Source: Lachnospiraceae bacterium
GTDB taxonomy: Bacteria > Bacillota > Clostridia > Lachnospirales > Lachnospiraceae
Length of the DNA stretch: 64,000 nt
NCBI GenBank assembly: GCA_022483465.1
Contig: JAKVNF010000003.1
Span: forward strand, 474,001-538,000
Reading direction: 5' to 3'
A program made the translations under genes and the position numbers. Position 1 is the stretch's first letter. Every line of letters begins with the position of its first letter. Under the pieces are notes generated by a model. It saw only the letters and a program-made list of their open reading frames with translations, did no database searches and was not told the origin of the DNA. Positions 44,794-54,108 of the stretch are shown piece by piece.

Positions 44794-46599
44794 TCAGCGG
44801 ATATTCCGGTACATCGGACCGTAGGCCTTGCAGGCACGGAAGTCCTGGCCTTCCTTGTCCATTCCGAAAGCGTTCCAGGCGGCAGGACGGAAGATATCCT
44901 TTACCGGCACATTGTGCATGCTGACCGGAATCCGGAGTATGGAGCAGAGCGTCATCAGGTCTGCACCGATGTGTCCGTAGCTGATCGCACCGTGATTGGC
45001 GCCCCAATTGTTCATGACATCATAGGCACTGGCAAAGGCGTCCTCCTTCCCGGAGACACGCGGCACAAACCAGGTGCAGGGCCAGGTGTAGTCGGTCCGC
45101 TTCCAGATCTTGTCGGAGATATCGTCCGGGAGCTGGATGGTCCAGCCCTCACAGATCTGCATCACGGGTCCGAGGCCCTTGACCAGGTTCAGGCGGACCA
45201 TGGTAGCCGGCATTGTGGCTCTTGTGAGGAAGCGCGCCGAGAATCCGCCGCCGCGGAAGTATCCCATGTCTGCCGCACACCACTGGGTGTGGGACATGAT
45301 GTTCTCAATGTCCTCTTCGGAGTACTCCCACCAGCGCTTCATGATGCCGTTGCCTTGCGCATCCTTCACCTCACCGCAGGCATCCAGGCAGCAGGCGCCG
45401 GAGTTGATCAGATGGATGAAGCCGCCGGCCTCCTTTGCCACGCCCTCGATCTGATAGCCGGTCGCCTTCTTCACCGCAGCTTCGCTCCAGTAGGTGCGGA
45501 CATCGGCAAACATCTGCGCGCGATTCGTCAGTAGTTTCATGAACAGCATGCCCAGACCATTCAGGCAGTCATTCTCTGTGGCCAGGATGTAAGGCTCCCG
45601 CGGCCCATTCCAGTCAAATGAGGTGTTGAGCAGCGCCTCCGGATAATCGCAGTTCGGATAGAAGTCCGTCCACTGGCGCTGACCCTGAAATCCGCCTGCG
45701 ATCGCGTTGTGGCCAACCGCTTCCTCCTCGCAGCCCTTGGGGAGATTCGGATTGCCGTTGTACAGATCCTTGATGATGCACATCATCTTGACGGTGAATT
45801 CCCAATCCCGCTGCTTTTGCTCGGGCGTCTTCCGGATGAAGTCGGGATTCTTATCCCAGCCCTCTTTGCAGTGTGCCTTTGTCCAGGCAAGCGCCTTCTG
45901 ATACTCCTCCTCATTGTAGATGTGCTGCTCCATGCGGCGGATGATCTCCACCTCATCGATGGACTCGACACGCATTCCGAGGTATTCCTCGATGAAGGCC
46001 GGGTCAATGATGGAGCCGCCGATTCCCATGGTGACCGATCCGATCTGGAGATAGGATTTGTCGCGCATCGTGGCCGCAGCAACCGCAGCTCTGCCAAAGC
46101 GCAGAAGCTTTTCCCGCACATCCTCCGGAATCTCCCGGTCATCCTTTTCCTGCACATCGTGTCCGTAAATGCCAAATGCAGGCAGTCCTTTCTGCGCATG
46201 CGTTGCAAGAACAGAGGCGAGATAGACGGCGCCGGGGCGCTCTGTGCCGTTGAAGCCCCAGACGGCCTTGATCGTCATGGGATTCATGTCCATGGTCTCT
46301 GCACCATAGCACCAGCAGGGCGTGACCGTCAGCGTGATGGCGACGCCTTCCTTCTTGAACTGCGCCTCACAGGCGGCAGCTTCCGCAACGCGGCCGATGG
46401 TGGTGTTGGAGATGACCACCTTCACTGGCTCACCGTTTGAATAGAACAGGTTCTCCTCAAAGAGCTTCTTTGCCGAGAGCGCCATTCCCATCGTCTGGTC
46501 CTCCAGCGATTCCCGGACGCCGAGTTTTCCCCTTCTTCCGTCAATACAGGGACGAATTCCAATCACTGGATATTCTCCGATATATCTGTTCTCTGCCAT
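44794..46599 (-). CDS. fucI: L-fucose isomerase
   Basis: 601 residues, the usual length. It converts L-fucose to L-fuculose with Mn2+. [26 protein letters not shown] is the diagnostic N-terminus. The metal ligands of FucI are the Glu in the PFxGIYG... region, visible in the [16 protein letters not shown] and [31 protein letters not shown] blocks, and a His in the C-terminal [19 protein letters not shown] 46599 follows GGAGGAAGG. It is third in a three-gene operon with fucA and the kinase, in the direction opposite to the importer and fucosidase. Confidence 0.95.
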   Translation of the reverse strand: MAENRYIGEYPVIGIRPCIDGRRGKLGVRESLEDQTMGMALSAKKLFEENLFYSNGEPVKVVISNTTIGRVAEAAACEAQFKKEGVAITLTVTPCWCYGAETMDMNPMTIKAVWGFNGTERPGAVYLASVLATHAQKGLPAFGIYGHDVQEKDDREIPEDVREKLLRFGRAAVAAATMRDKSYLQIGSVTMGIGGSIIDPAFIEEYLGMRVESIDEVEIIRRMEQHIYNEEEYQKALAWTKAHCKEGWDKNPDFIRKTPEQKQRDWEFTVKMMCIIKDLYNGNPNLPKGCEEEAVGHNAIAGGFQGQRQWTDFYPNCDYPEALLNTSFDWNGPREPYILATENDCLNGLGMLFMKLLTNRAQMFADVRTYWSEAAVKKATGYQIEGVAKEAGGFIHLINSGACCLDACGEVKDAQGNGIMKRWWEYSEEDIENIMSHTQWCAADMGYFRGGGFSARFLTRATMPATMVRLNLVKGLGPVMQICEGWTIQLPDDISDKIWKRTDYTWPCTWFVPRVSGKEDAFASAYDVMNNWGANHGAISYGHIGADLMTLCSILRIPVSMHNVPVKDIFRPAAWNAFGMDKEGQDFRACKAYGPMYRNIR

Positions 46600-46649
46600 T
46601 TTACCTTCCTCCTATACTTGAAATGTCCGGCTTCCCCTTGATGCCATTT

Positions 46650-47294
46650 TTACTTTTTCTGTCCGTAAGTCTTGAATTTCTGCTCCATGCGCGCCATCTC
46701 CTCATCCGGAAGGATGACGGGTTCCCCCACCTCCTTTGCCTTCAGATAGACCTCGCAGCAGTACTCCACCTGCACCAGCACGTTGAATGCCTCCTGAATG
46801 GATGCCCCGCCAGTGAGAATCCCGTGGTTGGCCAGAAATACCGCCTTCCGATCCGCCATTCCCTGCAGCGCGTGAACCGCAAGTTCGTGGGTTCCATAGC
46901 TGGCATATTCCGCACAGCGCACATCCTTGCCTGCCACGGCGATCATGTAGTGCGCAGCGGGAAGCGGCCAGCGAAGACAGGCCATCACAGCCGCCCAAAC
47001 GGTGTGCGCATGGATGACAGCGTCCAGATCCTGCCTGTTTTTGTACTCCAAAAGATGCATTTCCCACTCGGAGGAGGGCGTGCGGTCTCCCTCAACAACG
47101 TGCCCATCGAGATCCATCAGCACGATGTCCTCCGGCTTGATCTGAAAGAAATCGATCCCCGACGGCGTGATGGCCATCAGCCCGCTCTCCCGGTCAAACA
47201 TGCTCAGGTTTCCGCCCGTCCCCTTGGTCAGACCCTGCTCCACCAGCTTCTTTCCGTATTCGATCAGGAAAGACCGCTCCTTCTCCATTCTCAT
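46650..47294 (-). CDS. fucA: L-fuculose-1-phosphate aldolase (class II aldolase/adducin family)
   Basis: 214 residues. Splits L-fuculose 1-phosphate into DHAP and L-lactaldehyde. TKGTGGNLSMFD binds phosphate, DAVIHAHTVWAAVM has the zinc HxH, and VFLANHGILTGG the third His. The catalytic Glu is in PSSEWEMHLL. The start overlaps the kinase stop by four bases (ATGA). Related enzymes act on rhamnulose phosphate; fucI next door favours fuculose. Confidence 0.93.
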   Translation of the reverse strand: MRMEKERSFLIEYGKKLVEQGLTKGTGGNLSMFDRESGLMAITPSGIDFFQIKPEDIVLMDLDGHVVEGDRTPSSEWEMHLLEYKNRQDLDAVIHAHTVWAAVMACLRWPLPAAHYMIAVAGKDVRCAEYASYGTHELAVHALQGMADRKAVFLANHGILTGGASIQEAFNVLVQVEYCCEVYLKAKEVGEPVILPDEEMARMEQKFKTYGQKK

Positions 47295-48733
47295 GTACTT
47301 ACCCCTTTCTGTGGTTGATATATGTTCTGCTCCTCGGAAGCCGTGACAAACGCTGCAGCTTCCGGCATCCCCGAAGCCTGCCCTGTGGCGATCAGCTGGT
47401 ATGCGAGATTGCCAAGCGCCGTTGCCTCTTTCGGCCCGGCAAGGACCGGAATCCCCAGCCGGTCTGCAATCAGCCTGCAGAGGAATTCACTTTTGACACC
47501 GCCGCCAATCATTTGCATCCTGTGAAACGCTATTCCGGTGATCTGGGAAAGTTTTTCCGCTGTGGTCTGATACTTTTTTGCCAGGGACTGATAGATGGCC
47601 GCATAGAATCCGAAGTCGTCGCCGGGAACTTCCAAGCCTGCGGACGACAGTGCCTGTGCGATCGCCTCTCTTGCATCGAATTCGTCCTGCCCGAAGACCG
47701 GTGCGCCGATGTCAAAAACAAAGTCCTTCCCACTCCACGCTTTCGCACCTTCCGAGATTGCCTGGTAGCTGACCTTCTGCCCGGTCCGCTCCTCCATCTG
47801 CTCCTTGTACTTCTCCAACACATACAACCCGGTGATGTTCTGAAGAAGCAGAGCGTGGCTCCCATCCGCCAGCTCGTTTGTGAAGTCCGCCCGCTGTACC
47901 TCCGGCGTGATGACCGCCTTCTCCCGCACCGCGCCAAGAAGTGACCAGGTCCCGCAGCTCAAAAACAGAGTGTTGGGATTTGTCATGGCGTCGGTCACCT
48001 GTACCGCACTTGCCGTGTCATGTCCGGCGACGCTGCAGACCGGAATGTTCCATTTCCGAAGGGCATCGATTCTGGCGTTTGCGGTGCTGCCGCGGTATCC
48101 GCCGCAGGGCGCAATCGGAGGAAAGACCGACTCGGAGAGCCCGAGAAGGTTCAGGAGTTTTTTGCTGAATGCCCGGTTCCCGGTGTGATAGAGCTGGGTG
48201 GTGGAGAGCATGGAGAGATCCGTATGCAGTTCTCCTGTCAGGAAATAACAGACCAGATCGGAGAACATCTGGATATGCCGGATCCTGCCAAAGATCTCCT
48301 GATCGGAGCACTTCATGCGGTACAGCTGATAGAGCGTGTTGATGTCCATCACCTGAATGCCGGTTTCCAGGAACACGTCTTCATCGGACAGAAGCTCGCG
48401 AAAGGCTTTGTGTGCTTCCGCGTTTGCGGGATCCCGGTAGGAGCGGGGCGGCGCCAGCAGATTTCCATCGGCATCCAGTGCGCCAAAGTCCACACCCCAG
48501 CTGTCTACGCCGATGCTGCCAAGCTGCGCACCGTATTCCTGAATGGTATCTGCGATCCGCTGAAGGATTCCCGAAAAATCCCAGCAAAGGCCATCATCCG
48601 TCCGCACCGGCTTATGGGAAAAGCGCAGGACCTCCTCCGTGATCAGGTGTCCTTCCTCTTTCCACGCCAACACACCCCGTATTGACGTTGCTCCCATATC
48701 AATTGCCAGCATCTTTTTCGTATTGGTTCTCAT
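47291..48733 (-). CDS. FGGY sugar kinase, rhamnulokinase type (probable L-fuculokinase)
   Basis: 480 residues. ATP phosphate-1 motif is LAIDMGATSIRGVLAW; GVDSWGVDFGALDADG and LSCGTWSLLG match rhamnulokinase (RhaB) more than FucK, and IGGGVKSEFLCRLIADRLG the adenosine motif. As the only kinase in a fucI-fucA operon it probably phosphorylates L-fuculose at O1. Start: ATG 48733; ATG 48757 is in frame upstream. No strong ribosome site before either. A MITE begins 84 bases upstream, so its promoter may be altered by that insertion. Confidence 0.9.
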   Translation of the reverse strand: MRTNTKKMLAIDMGATSIRGVLAWKEEGHLITEEVLRFSHKPVRTDDGLCWDFSGILQRIADTIQEYGAQLGSIGVDSWGVDFGALDADGNLLAPPRSYRDPANAEAHKAFRELLSDEDVFLETGIQVMDINTLYQLYRMKCSDQEIFGRIRHIQMFSDLVCYFLTGELHTDLSMLSTTQLYHTGNRAFSKKLLNLLGLSESVFPPIAPCGGYRGSTANARIDALRKWNIPVCSVAGHDTASAVQVTDAMTNPNTLFLSCGTWSLLGAVREKAVITPEVQRADFTNELADGSHALLLQNITGLYVLEKYKEQMEERTGQKVSYQAISEGAKAWSGKDFVFDIGAPVFGQDEFDAREAIAQALSSAGLEVPGDDFGFYAAIYQSLAKKYQTTAEKLSQITGIAFHRMQMIGGGVKSEFLCRLIADRLGIPVLAGPKEATALGNLAYQLIATGQASGMPEAAAFVTASEEQNIYQPQKGVST

Positions 48734-48816
48734 CGTTTCACTTCGGTTTTGAATCATCTGCTGATACGAGTGCAGAGCTTGCGGAATCCTTGCACCGGGC
48801 AGCTTGAATTTTTATA

Positions 48817-49156
48817 GGCGTTAGTAAGAAAACGGGTTGATAAGCAATGGCGTTAGTAAAGAACCGGGTTGATGGGTTCCATACCACAACCTCCATGGTG
48901 AACTCTCGACGCGATAATGTCTGATGAAGATATAGAATCCCCATTTGGAGCTCTTTTCTTCTCTGCATAATGCCTATCTTGTTATTTATAGTCACATGCT
49001 CGGCAAGTAGGTGTATGCTTTTAGGCAATCTAGGTGATACTTTGTTACATGATGCAACACAGCACGGATAGAAGTGTACCCAGCTCGAGCTCAAAGTGAG
49101 GGATTAGTGGTCTCATGCTAGGCGATCGCTTATCAACCCGTTTCTTAACTAACGCC
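48817..49156. mobile_element. MITE-like element, 340 bp, with 8-bp target duplication
   Basis: Flanked by the direct repeat TTTTTATA (48809-48816 and 49157-49164). The ends are ~31-bp imperfect inverted repeats: GGCGTTAGTAAGAAAACGGG at 48817, against the reverse of GGCGTTAGTTAAGAAACGGG ending at 49156, with continuing TTGATAAGC on both sides. A second copy of the unit (GGCGTTAGTAAAGAACCGGG) starts at 48849 as a direct repeat. No long gene is inside; AT content is higher than the flanks. No related transposase is in the window, so it is non-autonomous. Confidence 0.82.
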
Positions 49157-49254
49157 TTTTTATAATTCTGATGTCACATGCAGGCGCCGGCCTGATCCGC
49201 CCGTCCCGGGCAGCGGTCCGGTGCGGACAGCCGCGGAGGGCAGAAGAGGAAGAC

Positions 49255-50025
49255 ATGGCCTACACACAGCGAAAACAGGAAATCATCAACTTGCTGAAGA
49301 ACTCGGACGAAGCGCTCTCCATCGATCTGCTCTGTGACCGGATTTATGCGTCGCGCTCCACAATACGCCGAGATCTCATCCAGATGGAAAACGAGGGACT
49401 GATTGTCCGGCACTTCGGTGCCGTCTCCCTGACCCCCTCCTCCTCGAAGGAGAATACCGCAGTCTATCGGGGCCTTGAGAATACGGAAAAAAAGACGGCC
49501 ATCGCGAGATCTGCCTCAACCCTTCTTCACGACAACATGGTGCTGTTTTTGGATTCCTCCTCCACCGCATCCTACCTGGTGCCGTATCTCTCCTCGCACG
49601 AGAACCTCACCGTCATCACAAACAGCATCGATTCCGCTCTGAAGCTGAATTCAGCTGCCGGCGTGACCTGTTTTCTCTGCCCCGGCAAGGTCAAGCACAA
49701 CAGTTATTCCATCATCGGTGACTTTGCCTGCACCTTTCTCGACAACTTCCGCGCGGATCTTGCCATCCTTTCCTGCAAGGCCATCAGCCCCTCCGGTCTG
49801 TACGAGGGGGACGATGCGCAGGCAATGATCAAGCGCCATATGATGCAGCAGGCGGAGAAGACGGTGGCCCTTTGTGACTCCACCAAGGAGAACTGCCAGG
49901 GATTTATCCGCCTTTGCACCTTTCAGGACATCCATCTTCTCATCTCGGACAGTCCCTTCTCGGAAACGGTCACCGCGGCAGTCAAAGAAGCAGGCTGCAG
50001 TCTGATCACGGGGGATAGGGTATGA
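49255..50025 (+). CDS. DeoR/GlpR-family transcriptional regulator (fucose locus)
   Basis: 256 residues from ATG 49255, AGAGGAAG four bases before. The winged helix is TQRKQEIINLLKNSDEALSIDLL with STIRRDLIQMENEGLIVRHFGAV. The sensor part has NMVLFLDSSSTASYLVPYL, LTVITNSIDSAL, FLCPGKVKHNSYSIIGDFA and SCKAISPSGLYEGDDAQAMIK. It is divergent from the fucose operon, which it probably represses. A MITE now separates them. Confidence 0.92.
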   Translation: MAYTQRKQEIINLLKNSDEALSIDLLCDRIYASRSTIRRDLIQMENEGLIVRHFGAVSLTPSSSKENTAVYRGLENTEKKTAIARSASTLLHDNMVLFLDSSSTASYLVPYLSSHENLTVITNSIDSALKLNSAAGVTCFLCPGKVKHNSYSIIGDFACTFLDNFRADLAILSCKAISPSGLYEGDDAQAMIKRHMMQQAEKTVALCDSTKENCQGFIRLCTFQDIHLLISDSPFSETVTAAVKEAGCSLITGDRV

Positions 50026-50520
50026 GCTCTCGGAAGGGTTTGTTGCAGAAATTCGGCATCTGCCTGGATCGATGATCCGGAAAATGCATCAGGATGGCCT
50101 CTGCCATGACAGCTGCCATCCTGATCCACGGGCACAGGTCCCTTCAAGCCTTATTCAATTGTGTTCTTCCTGTTTGTGTATTCATACTATCATTTCCGGA
50201 TTATCATTTCAATTCATGGACATTATGATGAAATATATTCAGTGTAAAGTGCATTTGTGTTCGCAAATGTTCATTTGAGTTCAACCATTTCTCTGCAACA
50301 GTGCATGACCAATGCACGGCTCATCTCCACCGGATTGGCAGCCCAGCTCGTTTCGAAAAAGCAGGCAAGTCCTCTGACTGAAAAAAGCATTTCATCTCCG
50401 CACCCTCTGGACAGAAACTGTCTTTTATGTCATAACTTATTTCATCGGCCCGGTTCTTTTCTTTCGCTGCATCGCCGAAAGAGAAGACCTCACCAAGCAG
50501 GATCAGACAGGAGTGAAGCC
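50026..50520. other. intergenic stretch with two inverted repeats
   Basis: No gene seen. A perfect 11-bp inverted repeat ATCAGGATGGC (50088-50098) / GCCATCCTGAT (50115-50125) follows the DeoR gene; the tail is not T-rich, so its terminator role is uncertain. CATTTG-TGTTCG-CAAATG at 50252-50269 is a possible regulator site. Confidence 0.45.
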
Positions 50521-50847
50521 ATGGCAATCACAGTCAATCTGCGGTATCGGGGAACCAATGGATCCGCGCTTTCCTTTGCGCGTGAGATGTCAGAGAGCGG
50601 AACCGTCAATGCAATTCGAGCGGAAGCGGGAAATCTGAGATACGAGTACTTCCAGTCGCTCGAGGATCCGGAGACAATCCTCCTGATTGACAGCTGGCGC
50701 AATCAGAACGCCATCGACGCCCATCATGCATCGCCCATGATGCAGACCATCGCACGTCTTCGGGAAAAGTATGACCTGCACATGTCGGTGGAGCGGTATA
50801 TCAGTGCGGAGACACCGGATTCAGAAAATCGGTTCATCCGCAAATAA
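50521..50847 (+). CDS. antibiotic biosynthesis monooxygenase (ABM) domain protein
   Basis: 108 residues, a ferredoxin-like dimeric alpha+beta barrel. YEYFQSLEDPETILLIDSWRNQNAIDAHHASP is the typical core with the DxW and the HHxSP motif. Relatives are quinol monooxygenases or small oxygenases. ATG 50521 follows ACAGGAGTG. Isolated, no partner gene beside it; substrate unknown. Confidence 0.82.
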   Translation: MAITVNLRYRGTNGSALSFAREMSESGTVNAIRAEAGNLRYEYFQSLEDPETILLIDSWRNQNAIDAHHASPMMQTIARLREKYDLHMSVERYISAETPDSENRFIRK

Positions 50848-50868
50848 TCAGCTGCCAGCACACCGCAG

Positions 50869-51040
50869 GGGTGACAGAGCGTCCCACCCGCTCATCGGCT
50901 TGCGCTCCTGCCGGTGCGCTCTCTTACTGCCTGGCGAATCCGGACAGCGCGTGACACCCGCCCCTGTAAGGCGGGGATTGGTCCATTGCTCAACGAAAAG
51001 TCGTAACCTCCCGCAGCACCGTGTGAAAAGAAATATTCCA
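50869..51040 (+). other. candidate structured RNA or decayed element end
   Basis: A GC-rich noncoding stretch with several nested stems: CCCGCC-CCTGTAA-GGCGGG at 50957-50975, GAGCG..CGCTC pairs around 50876-50935, and CGGACAGCG. Coding frames across it are weak on both strands. It ends before the pyrimidine-rich leader. Orientation and limits are not certain; it could be an orphan mobile-element RNA (for example an IscB-associated RNA) but I could not match it to a family. Confidence 0.3.
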
Positions 51041-51485
51041 TTCTGCACCGCCTCTGGACAGGATCTTTCTTATATGTCATACTGATGCCAATGCAGGCTT
51101 CCCGACCTGGAAGCTCCCGCACATCTGTTACATTTCTAGTTGCCTGTTCACCAGTTTTCCTACTTGTTTGCAACCTACAAAATCTGCACCCCCGCCTGAT
51201 TTTTCTCTGCCAGCTTTCCGTTCTTTTCGGAAATCCGCTTTGCTTTTTCATTCCAACACAGCTTCTTTTCTGATCACATTTGCTATCACTTTCTTTTTCT
51301 CTTTTTTCCTTTTCTTTTCATCATCTGCCGGTCGGCTCTATCCCGCCGGAAATTCCGCTGATACCCAGTACTGTCAAAAGAACACGTCAAAAGCCAACTC
51401 TGTTTTGTAAACCAAAACCGGGCGGACCCCACCGGCCAGGTCCGTCCCGGGGACACCAAAAGCCGGTCACGTCCAGGAGGAATTT
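51041..51485. other. pyrimidine-rich leader before the MoxR gene
   Basis: Strongly C/T-rich from about 51225 to 51330 (runs such as CTTTCTTTTTCTCTTTTTTCC), no gene, then GTCCAGGAGGAATTT just before the MoxR start. The neighbouring base composition is unlike the coding DNA around it. It may contain the promoter and a regulatory leader for the three-gene operon. Confidence 0.45.
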
Positions 51486-52403
51486 ATGACTGCCAGAGAA
51501 CTACAGAACAAGCTGCAGAGCGTGGGATACCTTGCCAACATGGAAATTGCGTATGCCGCCCTTTCCACCGTCAACGAGAAGATCCCGCTGCTGATCGAGG
51601 GAGAACCGGGCTGCGGCAAGACCTATCTTGCCCAGTCTGTGGCATCTGCCCTCGATCTGGATCTCATCCGTGTGCAGATCTATGAGGGCATTACCCCAGA
51701 CAAGATCCTGTATGACTACGACTACCAGCGGCAGCTCCTCTCCATTGAGGCGATCCGGTCTACGCTGGACGACGCCCTGAGGGGAAAGACGCCGGAAGAA
51801 GCTCTGGAGGAAGCCGGAAAGATCAATTTCTACGACTCCCAGTTTCTGATCCGGCGCCCGATCCTGCGCGCAATTACAGGGCAGGAGCCCGTCGTTCTCC
51901 TCCTCGATGAGATCGACAAGTGCTCACCGGAGTTGGAGTATGCGCTGCTGGAAGTTCTCAGCGACTTCTCGCTGAGCATTCCCCAGTACGGCACAGTGTC
52001 CTGTGCGCCGTACAACCGGCCCCTGATCTTCCTCACGTCCAACAACTACCGCGAGCTCTCCGATGCACTGCGGCGCCGCTGCTCCTACCTGTACATTCGG
52101 CGCAAGACACAGGATGAGATCTGCAAAATTCTCAAGATGAAGCTGGGCGATGTGCGCTTGTCCGCGTTTGCGGAGATTGCAAGCTCCTGCCTGTTCCGGA
52201 TGCAGAATATGAATCTGCGGCAGACGCCCTCCATTTCCGAGGGCATCACCTGGGCATCCTATTTGTGCGGACATTTGGAGGCGGATCCCACCTTGACGGC
52301 AAATCTGCTTGCAAAGACAAGAGAAGACGGCGATGCCATCACGCGCGTCCTCCGGGAGCAGGCAGAGAGTCTGAACGCCGCAAGAGAGATGACAGAGGAG
52401 TAA
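51486..52403 (+). CDS. MoxR-family AAA+ ATPase
   Basis: 305 residues. Walker A IEGEPGCGKTYLAQSVA, Walker B VVLLLDEIDKCSPELEYALLEVLSD, sensor-1 region FLTSNNYRELSDALRRRCSYLYI with the Arg finger region. MoxR ATPases act as chaperones that load metal cofactors or remodel partners bearing VWA domains. ATG 51486 follows AGGAGG. First gene of a tight operon; the VWA gene begins seven bases after its stop. Confidence 0.9.
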   Translation: MTARELQNKLQSVGYLANMEIAYAALSTVNEKIPLLIEGEPGCGKTYLAQSVASALDLDLIRVQIYEGITPDKILYDYDYQRQLLSIEAIRSTLDDALRGKTPEEALEEAGKINFYDSQFLIRRPILRAITGQEPVVLLLDEIDKCSPELEYALLEVLSDFSLSIPQYGTVSCAPYNRPLIFLTSNNYRELSDALRRRCSYLYIRRKTQDEICKILKMKLGDVRLSAFAEIASSCLFRMQNMNLRQTPSISEGITWASYLCGHLEADPTLTANLLAKTREDGDAITRVLREQAESLNAAREMTEE

Positions 52404-52409
52404 GAGGGG

Positions 52410-54095
52410 ATGGAGGAGAAGACAAAGGCAGCGGGCAATGCGCTCATGCGCACCATCGTGGAACTTGCGGATTTTCTGAACACCGAGGCAGGATTTGCCA
52501 TCTCCGAGCCAGAGATCCGAAGCTGCATCCTGGTGTACCTGGAAAGCGGGCTGGATATTGCAAGCGAGACGGAAAGCGCGTGCATATTCCGGACGGCCTT
52601 CTGCAAGGACAGGCAGCAGTATCAGAATTTTCTCAAGTACTTCCGGCAATTTCTGAGGCGGCAGGCACTGCGCCGGCAAAATGCCAGGCAGTTCGAAGCG
52701 CTGGAGCGGCAAAAGAGCAATCTGTATGCCATGCAGAAACAGATGGCGAGGAGCCAGGATGCGGCCCAGCGGGAAATCGAGGAGATCCTCGCCAGGAAGG
52801 AAGCCGCTCTTAGCGGAATTCGGCAAAGCGGAATAGAAGACCGGCCGGTTTCAGATCAGTACCAGGAAAAACTCCAAAAGCTCTGCAAAAATCAGCAGTT
52901 TGAAAATCCTGCTCTGCAGAAGCTCGCGGCAGGCGGGAAGCTGACCCCCGCTGACCTGGCCGAAGAGACCATCACCCGGGCCAGGCAGGAGATCATGAAA
53001 AGGGCGGAGGCTGCCATGCTCTCCGGGGATGCCAGAGGGTTTCGGGCGATGAAGCAGATCCTGGACGCCATGACCTCCCTGCAGGAAGCCGCCTGCAGCC
53101 AGCTCACCGTCCTGCAAAAGAAGATGCAGGATGTGGAAAAGAAGTACGAACAGGAGCAGAAGAAGATCCAGTCGGGGCTCAAAAAGCAGGAGGCAGAAAT
53201 CCAAAAGGTTCAGCAGGAAATCGACCGCATTGCGGGTGATCTACAGGAGATGGCACCGGCATCCTGGAAGCTCACCGTCAAATCCGGTTCCTCGGTTCAC
53301 CGCAGTGCATTCCAAAATACCGGAGGTTCGGTGCAGCTGTATCGAGATTCGCAGGAACCCGCCTGTGCTGGGAAGCCCTTCGACCAGCTCTCGGATGCAG
53401 AGCGGCAGGAGATCCGGGAATATCTCAAACAGAACATTCTGCGCTTCCAGACGAGGCTGACCCGGCATCTGGACGAGATGGATCGTTCCGCGATCGATAT
53501 CGGAGAGACGGTCCGGAATGCCTGCAGAACGGGCGGCATCCCGATGCTTCTGCATTACAGGAAGCCAAAGCCGGGGAAGACGGATCTGATGCTGGTGCTG
53601 GATGTGTCTGGCTCCTGCAAAGAGGCATCGGAGATGATGCTGACCTTCATGTACATGCTCAGGACAGCCTTTCCGCAGGGCTGCAGCGCCTTTGCATTCG
53701 TGAACTCGCTCTACGATATCTCAAAGCTCATGGACGTCCGGGACAACATCGACAATGCCATTTCTCAGGTCATGCAGACAATCCCAACCAGAGGGGTATA
53801 TTCCGATTACAGCAGGCCGATCCGAACCCTGAAGCGGGATTACAGCGCAAAGATCACGAAGAATACGATTCTGATTTTCATGGGAGATGCGCGGAACAAT
53901 CGCAACGAACCGTGCTATGCCGAGCTGAAGTTTCTGTGCAGGAAGGCAAAGAGAGCCTACTGGCTCAATACGGAGACGAGGGACCTGTGGGGACAGGGCG
54001 ATTCCGTCGCGCCCGGATATGCACAGTGCACCGCGATGCTCGAAGCCATCAATGTGGCAGAGCTGACAGCATTTATCCGAGATGGAATCCGATAG
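52410..54095 (+). CDS. CoxE-like VWA-domain protein with long coiled coil
   Basis: 561 residues. The N-terminal ~90 residues are helical; about residues 88-285 form a very long charged coiled coil (for example QKKMQDVEKKYEQEQKKIQSG). A middle block with SAIDIGETVRNACRTGG resembles CoxE. The VWA domain at the end has the metal site DLMLVLDVSGSCKEASEMML (MIDAS DxSxS), IFMGDARNNRNEP and LNTETRDLWGQGDSV. The pairing of VWA with MoxR is a known module in which the ATPase remodels the VWA-bound client. ATG 52410 (AGAGGGG upstream). Next gene starts 14 bases after the stop. Confidence 0.85.
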   Translation: MEEKTKAAGNALMRTIVELADFLNTEAGFAISEPEIRSCILVYLESGLDIASETESACIFRTAFCKDRQQYQNFLKYFRQFLRRQALRRQNARQFEALERQKSNLYAMQKQMARSQDAAQREIEEILARKEAALSGIRQSGIEDRPVSDQYQEKLQKLCKNQQFENPALQKLAAGGKLTPADLAEETITRARQEIMKRAEAAMLSGDARGFRAMKQILDAMTSLQEAACSQLTVLQKKMQDVEKKYEQEQKKIQSGLKKQEAEIQKVQQEIDRIAGDLQEMAPASWKLTVKSGSSVHRSAFQNTGGSVQLYRDSQEPACAGKPFDQLSDAERQEIREYLKQNILRFQTRLTRHLDEMDRSAIDIGETVRNACRTGGIPMLLHYRKPKPGKTDLMLVLDVSGSCKEASEMMLTFMYMLRTAFPQGCSAFAFVNSLYDISKLMDVRDNIDNAISQVMQTIPTRGVYSDYSRPIRTLKRDYSAKITKNTILIFMGDARNNRNEPCYAELKFLCRKAKRAYWLNTETRDLWGQGDSVAPGYAQCTAMLEAINVAELTAFIRDGIR

Positions 54096-54108
54096 GAGGG
54101 GATAGCGC

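Noticed and set aside
50869-51040. A definite omega-RNA (HEARO) call
   Set aside because: The stems are suggestive, but I could not match the consensus, and no iscB gene follows. Left as a candidate only.
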